Below the pieces are notes generated by a model. The model made no database searches. It saw only the letters and a program-made list of their open reading frames with translations, and had not been told where the DNA came from. 46,179 nt of DNA, from positions 1 through 46,179 of the forward strand of contig JAIORC010000046.1 of the NCBI GenBank assembly GCA_021108335.1, in the 5' to 3' direction. Shown here piece by piece: positions 41,353-46,179 of this stretch. This DNA is from Phycisphaerae bacterium. GTDB taxonomy: Bacteria; Planctomycetota; Phycisphaerae; SM23-33. Numbering within the stretch: the first letter of the stretch is position 1; every line of letters begins with the position of its first letter. Position numbers and translations under genes: made by a program.

Positions 41353-41380
41353 TTTACTGCCATATTATCGATAATACAAT
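41353..41380 (+). promoter_or_regulatory. Promoter with overlapping LacI-type operator
   Basis: A perfect 14-bp palindrome TATTATCGATAATA (41363-41376) with a central CG, the hallmark of LacI-family operators, lies about 65 bp before the LacI-type gene. It overlaps a candidate -10 TACAAT (41375-41380) paired with TTTACT (41353-41358) at 16 nt. The layout predicts self-repression. The same palindrome was not seen in front of the catabolic operon. Confidence 0.5.
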
Positions 41381-41440
41381 GGCTGGTATACGTCTTTTTC
41401 TTTTAATGTCAAGCAAATCTTTACAAAAAAGAAAGTTTTT

Positions 41441-42436
41441 ATGAAACGAGCATCAAAACGAAAAGTAACCACCCTGAAAGACATCGCTCTGCTGGCGGGT
41501 TGTTCGCAAAATACCGTCAGCCTCGCCTTGCGTAACTCTAATCGCATTTCAAAGGAAATGCGAAAACGAATCCGCCAGATCGCCAGGAGGCTCAAATACG
41601 TTCCGAACATGGCCGCCCGCAATCTGTCCACCAGGCGCAGCGGCATCATCGGCGTTTACACTTATGCCCTTTACGATGCCGTGCGGACGGAGTTGATTAA
41701 CAGTCTTATTACCGAGTTGCACACGGCGGAATATCGCCCGGTGCTCGGGCTTGGCAAGGGGCATGTCGGCCCATGGCACTCGTCGCCGTGGATGCAAACG
41801 TTCCGGGAGCTAAATGTCGAGGCGATGGTTGTCGTTGCCGAGACGATTGACAAGCTCCCGCAATGGACACGCCGAATACCTGTAATACTGGTGGGCTGCC
41901 ACCCCAACGAATCTTTCCAATGCGACTATCTCGCCATTGATCGAAAACAAGCCGCAAATTCGGGCATCGAACATCTCATTTCACGCGGGCACAAAAAAAT
42001 ACTCGTTGCCTGCAACGAACAATCCGTTTTTGCACAGGGATGTTTCGATACCATAAAAAAGGCCGGCCTTAAACCATACTATGTCTGCGTTGATTATCCA
42101 TGCAGCGAAGAGCAATGGGCTACCGTACTAAGCTACTTGACCCGACAACAGGACAGGCCTACCGCGGCGATCTTTGGCGATTCTCCGCTTGCCGCCGAAT
42201 TCATGCACCACCTGCAAAAAACCGGAGTTAAAATACCTAAGGACATAGCCATAGTGGGCTATGATTATTTCCCCTGGGCCAAAATGCTCAAAGTTCCACT
42301 CACCACGATTAACCAGCCGATTTCAGAACTGGCCTCCCAAGCGGTAACCTTGGTAAAAACCAGGCTGACCGAACCGGAAACCCCACTGGTACACACTATT
42401 CTGCCGCATAAATTGATGATCAGAAAATCAAGCTGA
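41441..42436 (+). CDS. LacI family transcriptional regulator
   Basis: The 331-residue protein has the N-terminal LacI helix-turn-helix. This runs TTLKDIALLAGCSQNTVSLA, then a recognition-to-hinge segment ending PNMAARNLSTRRSGIIGVY. A periplasmic-binding-protein-like sensor domain follows, with FGDSPLAAEFMHHLQKTG, IVGYDYFP and LTTINQPI, all characteristic of the family. The ligand is probably a sugar from the pathway coded nearby. It is transcribed away from the catabolic operon and ammonia-lyase gene. A palindrome at 41363-41376 is a good operator candidate. Its TGA stop lies in the 4-bp direct repeat that flanks the MITE-like element downstream. Confidence 0.93.
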   Translation: MKRASKRKVTTLKDIALLAGCSQNTVSLALRNSNRISKEMRKRIRQIARRLKYVPNMAARNLSTRRSGIIGVYTYALYDAVRTELINSLITELHTAEYRPVLGLGKGHVGPWHSSPWMQTFRELNVEAMVVVAETIDKLPQWTRRIPVILVGCHPNESFQCDYLAIDRKQAANSGIEHLISRGHKKILVACNEQSVFAQGCFDTIKKAGLKPYYVCVDYPCSEEQWATVLSYLTRQQDRPTAAIFGDSPLAAEFMHHLQKTGVKIPKDIAIVGYDYFPWAKMLKVPLTTINQPISELASQAVTLVKTRLTEPETPLVHTILPHKLMIRKSS

Positions 42437-42437
42437 A

Positions 42438-42613
42438 GGGAACCTCTAAAAATTCATTTCTGCTACGAATGGCTGCAATTGCCGCAGGCTGCGTTGTCGA
42501 GTCAAAATCGTCCTCGACGTAGCTATGGCTACGCCTGCGGCGATTTTGCCACTCCGCCTTGCCCGCAACAATTTTGCCCGTTCTCGCGACGAAAGCAATT
42601 TTTAGAGGCTCCC
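42438..42613. mobile_element. 176-bp MITE-like element with inverted ends and TGAA flanks
   Basis: The left end GGGAACCTCTAAAAATT and the right end (inverse GGGAGCCTCTAAAAATT) differ at one position. TGAA occurs immediately before (42434-42437) and after (42614-42617), as expected of a 4-bp target duplication. The interior has no ORF. It includes a smaller inverted repeat around GTAGCTATGGCTAC (about 42518-42531). It lies between two convergent genes and supplies the last codons and stop of ispH. The ends resemble those of IS5-like elements, but this link is uncertain. Confidence 0.75.
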
Positions 42614-43816
42614 TGAACCAGCCTTCAGAAATTCCGCCAGTTGCCCAAGGACTTCGCCGATGACGATTTCCGGGCTTGATGCACCAGCCAGCACGCCGAT
42701 GCGGAGGGGGCGCCTGTCGGGCAGCCAATCGCGTACTGTTGCCGCCTGGTGGGTTTGGGTGTCCCAGGCGACCAGTTCCGCGGCGGAGCCGATGGAGGCG
42801 GCGCTTTCGATCAGGTAGGCCGGGGCAAACTGGCTGGCGAGTTCGTGGAGGTGGCGGGTGTTGGACGAACCGAACCCGCCGACCACGATTACCAAGTCGC
42901 AGCCGGACTTGCAAAGTTCCACAGCGGCGTTCTGGCGGTCCTGTGTCGCGCGGCAAACTGTTGGCTGAAACTTCAGCCGTCGCGCGGCTTCCTCCTGACC
43001 GAATCGCCTGGCGAAGGCGTCCTGGATAGCCTCGCGCACATGTTGCGTGTGATTGTATAGCATGGTGGTTTGGCTGACCTGGGCCAGATGCTCCAGCGAC
43101 GCGATTGTATCGGCGTTGGTCGCGTCGTCGTTGAAAGCAGCCCGATAGACCTGCGGAGAGGTGTTCCCCGTGACGATCATCTCGGCAAACTGCCTGACTT
43201 CTTCGAGATTTTCCACGACCAGGTACTTCCCTCCGGTGGCGGCGAGGCGACTTTTAGTAACGACCGTCTCATCATGCCTCGCCCGCCCGAAGATCAGCAC
43301 TCCGAAGCCTTCGGTTACCGCACGCTCGCTCCACCGCCACAGCCTGATTACGTCACCGCAACTGCAATCGATAATCTCGCAACCGATCCGTTCCAACTGC
43401 TGCTCGATCGGCAACGGCACGCCGAAAGCAGGGATAACCGCACAATCATCCGGTCCGACGTAACCGCCGATCTGTTCGCTGCGGCGCTGCTCGGAGGAAA
43501 GAATCTCTACGCCGCGGCGTTGGAAATAATCGTTGACCCACGGGTTGTGGATAATCTCTCCCAGCAGAACCAGTTTGCTGACAGTGGGTTTGGTGGCGTG
43601 ATTGGTGGCGGCTTGTCCCGCTATTGCCAGTGCCCGCTTGACCCCGCGGCAGAACCCGAAAACGCGAGGCAGCAGCAGTTCGCCGCCGGCCAGCGACCAG
43701 ACATTGGGATTCGCCCCCAGCCTTAGCCGATCAACCACTGGTGAACGGAAGGCCTTGAGCGCCTCGCCTCCGTTGAGAAGGCCAGACTCGTTGCTTAAAT
43801 GGTCATCTGAATTCAT
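42602..43816 (-). CDS. ispH: 4-hydroxy-3-methylbut-2-enyl diphosphate reductase, plant/cyanobacterial type
   Basis: IspH performs the last step of the MEP pathway, making IPP and DMAPP with a [4Fe-4S] cluster. The three cluster Cys residues are visible in GFCRGV, DCSCGDV and TVCRATQDRQ. The length (404 residues from the ATG at 43816) and signatures GEIIHNPWVN, PAFGVP, RHDETVVT, SQTTML, VVGGFGSSNT and WLPDRRPLRIGVLAGAS match the long form found in plants and cyanobacteria rather than the 310-residue E. coli type. In that long form Phe replaces the AHGV His, as here. A TTG at 43834 is an alternative start. The last codons and stop come from the end of the MITE-like element downstream, so the C-terminus GSL is probably recent. 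Confidence 0.93.
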   Translation of the reverse strand: MNSDDHLSNESGLLNGGEALKAFRSPVVDRLRLGANPNVWSLAGGELLLPRVFGFCRGVKRALAIAGQAATNHATKPTVSKLVLLGEIIHNPWVNDYFQRRGVEILSSEQRRSEQIGGYVGPDDCAVIPAFGVPLPIEQQLERIGCEIIDCSCGDVIRLWRWSERAVTEGFGVLIFGRARHDETVVTKSRLAATGGKYLVVENLEEVRQFAEMIVTGNTSPQVYRAAFNDDATNADTIASLEHLAQVSQTTMLYNHTQHVREAIQDAFARRFGQEEAARRLKFQPTVCRATQDRQNAAVELCKSGCDLVIVVGGFGSSNTRHLHELASQFAPAYLIESAASIGSAAELVAWDTQTHQAATVRDWLPDRRPLRIGVLAGASSPEIVIGEVLGQLAEFLKAGSGSL

Positions 43817-43950
43817 GCCCCCATCATACGACAACAGCCTTCATCAGGGCAATGAACCTTTGACACCGGTTTCCGGTTTTCAAACATCGTGGCGGCACGT
43901 TACGCGACTCGACTTCGCCCGTCGAAGTTACTCGTATTTCGATTCAGGGC

Positions 43951-45096
43951 CTAATACCATGCTGCCTGGAATTTTTCCTTTGTCAGGGATCGGCGGAGTT
44001 TTTCCAGGCCGGGCTTGTCGACGATGATGTTTTTCATTTCCCAGTTCGCCCCGGCGATACGCAGCCGCATCCTGCCCGATTCCATGGCGAAGCTCAATTC
44101 GAGCGGTTCGCCCTTGTTGCTTTCGCGGTGGCGCAGGGAAGAATTATAGATCAGCCGGCCATTGGTAACTATAATACCCGCCATTCCGTCTTCGGTTCTG
44201 CTGTGTGTGCGGTCGGGCGTATAGGAGACGAATTTTTCAGCACTTCGCGGCTGATACCACTGCCGCAGCCGTTGCTGTACCACGCCTGGCAGGTTGTCCC
44301 ACGGCCTCATCGGATGTTTTTTGAGTACCTTGTGAAGCATTTTGTAAGCGGGGGAATCCATTCCGCCGGCGTTGACGAGAAAATCTTCCGCCCGCCATAG
44401 ACGTCCGATCTGCAAATGGCAGATGCCGCCGGTTTGGGAACTGAATTCTCCTTGTGCGAAGATCATGTTCGCCGGGCTGCACATATCGCAAATCCAGTAG
44501 GGCATGGGTAGATTGGCTGGTTCGGGAAGTTTTTTGAGCTTCGGTAGCCGCGGCAGGAGCTCTTCGATTGGCTGGCGGCGGGAATCGTCTTCGTTGATTG
44601 CGGGCATGGCTTCGACAAACTCGGGTTCTGCTACGGAGCTGTCGAGCAACTGATGGGCAAAAATTATCAGGTGTGGCCGAAGGTGCGCGTTGGCGCCGCA
44701 CCGCAGGCAGTGTCGCGGCATCGAACCGCGAAATTTAGGATCGGTCAGAAGCGAGGCGGGAAACTCAAATACAGGCCCACGCTTGCCTATTCGCATCAGG
44801 GCAAAGCCTTCTTTACCGGCAGGACAGCCGACTGGCGGGCTTTGCTTAGCTGCTTCGTGTGTTTCGGTGGTGGCTTGTTTAGCCAATTCCTCCGCTAAAG
44901 CTTCTGCCGGAATCGCCCCGGCGGCGGTGTCGTCTTTGTTGCCGCCGCCCAGCAGGTCCAGAATATCATCATCCGAAATGCACGGTATCCTGAAGCCGGT
45001 TTCGCAGGACGAACAACGTACCTTGGTTCCCTTAAATTCCCTCGGTACGTTCAGCAATACCGAACAATGAGGGCAACGAACTCGCGTTTCGCTCAT
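43951..45096 (-). CDS. Zinc-ribbon protein of unknown function (MJ0042-type N-terminus)
   Basis: The 381-residue protein begins with an MJ0042-type zinc ribbon, two CxxC pairs in VRCPHCSVLLNV and VRCSSCETGF. A flexible acidic/Ala-rich segment follows. A second region has CLRCG and CDMCS pairs (about residues 130 and 215) that could bind another metal. The C-terminal 150 residues form an unrecognised domain (GIIVTNGRLIYNSSLRHRES, then SFAMESGRMRLRI). Such ribbons are common at the N-terminus of planctomycete proteins of unknown function. It stands alone on the minus strand between ispH and a divergent gene. Confidence 0.72.
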   Translation of the reverse strand: MSETRVRCPHCSVLLNVPREFKGTKVRCSSCETGFRIPCISDDDILDLLGGGNKDDTAAGAIPAEALAEELAKQATTETHEAAKQSPPVGCPAGKEGFALMRIGKRGPVFEFPASLLTDPKFRGSMPRHCLRCGANAHLRPHLIIFAHQLLDSSVAEPEFVEAMPAINEDDSRRQPIEELLPRLPKLKKLPEPANLPMPYWICDMCSPANMIFAQGEFSSQTGGICHLQIGRLWRAEDFLVNAGGMDSPAYKMLHKVLKKHPMRPWDNLPGVVQQRLRQWYQPRSAEKFVSYTPDRTHSRTEDGMAGIIVTNGRLIYNSSLRHRESNKGEPLELSFAMESGRMRLRIAGANWEMKNIIVDKPGLEKLRRSLTKEKFQAAWY

Positions 45097-45247
45097 TTCT
45101 GCCTCCTTCTCAAGGGCAAAATGTCATCCGCTATAAGTACCGACACCACAGGCCCCTGGGACATACCCCGCCTTGTAGACTTATGACTTCCAACTCTATT
45201 CTACACTCGCAGCCGCAGGGGTCAAGCCGTCATTTGAGGAAAAGGCA

Positions 45248-45275
45248 TTGATAACTAGCTCGCGGCTGGTATTAT
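45248..45275 (+). promoter_or_regulatory. Promoter for the gene at 45320
   Basis: TTGATA (45248-45253), 16 nt and TATTAT (45270-45275) give a good vegetative promoter, with a predicted start near 45282 and a short leader of about 38 nt carrying AGGAG. Confidence 0.6.
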
Positions 45276-45319
45276 CTGCATCTGTCATTTTCATAGATTC
45301 CACACGAACAGGAGAATTC

Positions 45320-45997
45320 ATGGCGACGTTTAAGCTGAACCTGGCGACGATAGACGGCTGTCCGGCCCCGAAGGAGCTGGCGGCGGCGATTGAAGAATAC
45401 GGCCTGCCCGACAACGAAGAATTCGGCGTGCTGAATTGCACCGCTTCGGACACGGCTGTCTATGCGACCATCATTCGCAAGATAAATCAGGCAATCCAGA
45501 AGCTCGATCCGGAAACCGGAGACGTCGCGACGACGGCTGTCGAGAAGGTTATCGTGTTGCCGATAGGCGTGTTCCCGCAAAAGCAGCGGCTGGAGGTTTA
45601 CGAAGGGCCTGCCGGCGGTATCGACCAGATTGCCGGGTTCTTTGCCAGCGCCCTGGCGTTGCCGACAGTAACGCATGTTATCGACCTGGATATCCCCGCG
45701 GCGATCGACAAGCTCCGCGGCAGCACCGAGCGGTTCCAGCTCAAGGGCATTCGGATCAGCGAATACGCACACAATTCCTACATGATGGGGCCATACGCGC
45801 CGAAATTTCTGGAGACCGAAAGCGGAATGGACTTCCTGGGAGAGTACGTGGACTTCGTAACCTCCGCCAGCGTGAAATTCCAAGGCCCATCCGGCAGAGT
45901 AACCGTAACGCTCAGCCCAAAGGCGTGCTTCCGATTCTCCCTGGCCAACGAAGAAGACAAACCCTCCATCCAGGCATTGCTGCGAAAACTGATCTGA
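45320..45997 (+). CDS. Conserved-looking protein of unknown function
   Basis: The ATG at 45320 follows AGGAGAATTC at good spacing. The 225-residue protein is soluble and acidic, with no signal peptide or membrane helix. Recognisable stretches include PAPKELAAAIEEYGLPDNEE, TAVEKVIVLPIGVFPQKQRL and ISEYAHNSYMMGPYAPKFLE. I do not recognise a family. The mix of alternating hydrophobic strands and amphipathic helices suggests an alpha/beta fold. A single-gene unit with its own promoter, it is divergent from the zinc-ribbon gene. Confidence 0.7.
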   Translation: MATFKLNLATIDGCPAPKELAAAIEEYGLPDNEEFGVLNCTASDTAVYATIIRKINQAIQKLDPETGDVATTAVEKVIVLPIGVFPQKQRLEVYEGPAGGIDQIAGFFASALALPTVTHVIDLDIPAAIDKLRGSTERFQLKGIRISEYAHNSYMMGPYAPKFLETESGMDFLGEYVDFVTSASVKFQGPSGRVTVTLSPKACFRFSLANEEDKPSIQALLRKLI

Positions 45998-46043
45998 AAA
46001 ATTTGAAATTTCCCGAAGCGGTGTTCTGTCTCGTGTGAACCTT

Positions 46044-46159
46044 CAAACATCGTAGCTGAAAGCTTCGCTCCCGCCACAGCTTGCTTCATAGTCTCGCCCC
46101 GCAAATTACAGGAATTACGGAAAGATGGGTGGCATGGCGACACCGCAGGGGTCGCCATG
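46044..46159. repeat. Terminal spacer repeats: CAAACATCGT unit and GGGTGGCATGG palindrome
   Basis: CAAACATCGTAGC (46044-46056) is followed by TCCCGCCACAG, a variant of the hairpin at 25151. The stretch 46127-46159 is the exact reverse complement of the unit at 21247-21279: GGGTGG then CATGGCGACACC-GCA-GGGGTCGCCATG. No gene is seen from 45998 to the window end. Confidence 0.7.
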
Positions 46160-46179
46160 ATTGGCCCAGAAAAAAATGT

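Noticed and set aside
42438-42613. A terminator between the convergent LacI-type and ispH genes
   Set aside because: The inverted repeat arms are 140 bp apart and flanked by a 4-bp direct repeat, which fits a mobile element better than a terminator.
43380-43460. Loss of a catalytic His in IspH (AHGV replaced by AFGV)
   Set aside because: The long plant/cyanobacterial form normally has Phe at this place, so it marks the subfamily rather than inactivation.

Overview
The window looks like a chromosomal segment of a Planctomycetota bacterium, most likely of the class Phycisphaerae. This is an inference from gene content. It holds a PEP-CTERM exported protein with FG-GAP repeats, GYF_2/DUF4190 proteins beside a DUF2752 protein, an MJ0042-type zinc-ribbon protein, large ABC-2 permeases, a secreted protein ending in the pilin-like YP..L / LYSVG / DDGG signature, and a URO-D, Gfo/Idh/MocA and heparinase-like catabolic cluster. 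No rRNA, tRNA or CRISPR array was seen.

Layout. 1-10.1 kb: the 3' end of dapL (lysine/peptidoglycan precursor), mnmE, a PEP-CTERM FG-GAP protein, a bPH2 membrane protein overlapping hpt, a large secreted protein of unknown function with a clear promoter and terminator, yjbQ, and a TIGR03960-type radical SAM protein. 10.4-14.7 kb, minus strand: mnmG, then two GYF_2/DUF4190 membrane proteins, a DUF2752 protein and a proline-rich DUF4190 protein. 14.9-19.6 kb: psd and pssA overlapping (phosphatidylethanolamine synthesis), two small membrane proteins of unknown function, queE on the minus strand, and a divergent GT39-like membrane glycosyltransferase. 19.6-27.1 kb, minus strand: a secreted protein and three tandem paralogous ABC-2 permeases, with no ATPase gene seen in the window. 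27.1-40.1 kb, minus strand: a tightly packed nine-gene catabolic operon. In transcription order it reads Gfo/Idh/MocA, URO-D, alpha/beta hydrolase, heparinase II/III-like lipoprotein fused to a beta-propeller, M14 peptidase, GH32/43-like protein, D-2-hydroxyacid dehydrogenase, enolase-superfamily enzyme and M55 D-aminopeptidase. 40.2-42.4 kb: a threonine/serine ammonia-lyase and a divergent LacI-family regulator with a candidate operator. 42.4-46 kb: a MITE-like element, a plant/cyanobacterial-type ispH, a zinc-ribbon protein and an unknown protein.

How the genes relate. MnmE and MnmG are partner subunits for tRNA U34 modification but are coded 8 kb apart on opposite strands. The 27-40 kb operon combines glycan lysis, de-esterification, peptide hydrolysis and sugar or hydroxyacid redox enzymes, and may be controlled by the LacI-type regulator.

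The most unusual signal is in the spacers between genes. They are filled with modular palindromic elements. One family has hairpin stems that differ in sequence yet stay self-complementary, and it always ends in GCCACC(C). Another is a 160-230 bp element with inverted ends. One copy of the second family is interrupted by a member of the first, flanked by a 5-bp direct repeat, which implies recent mobility.
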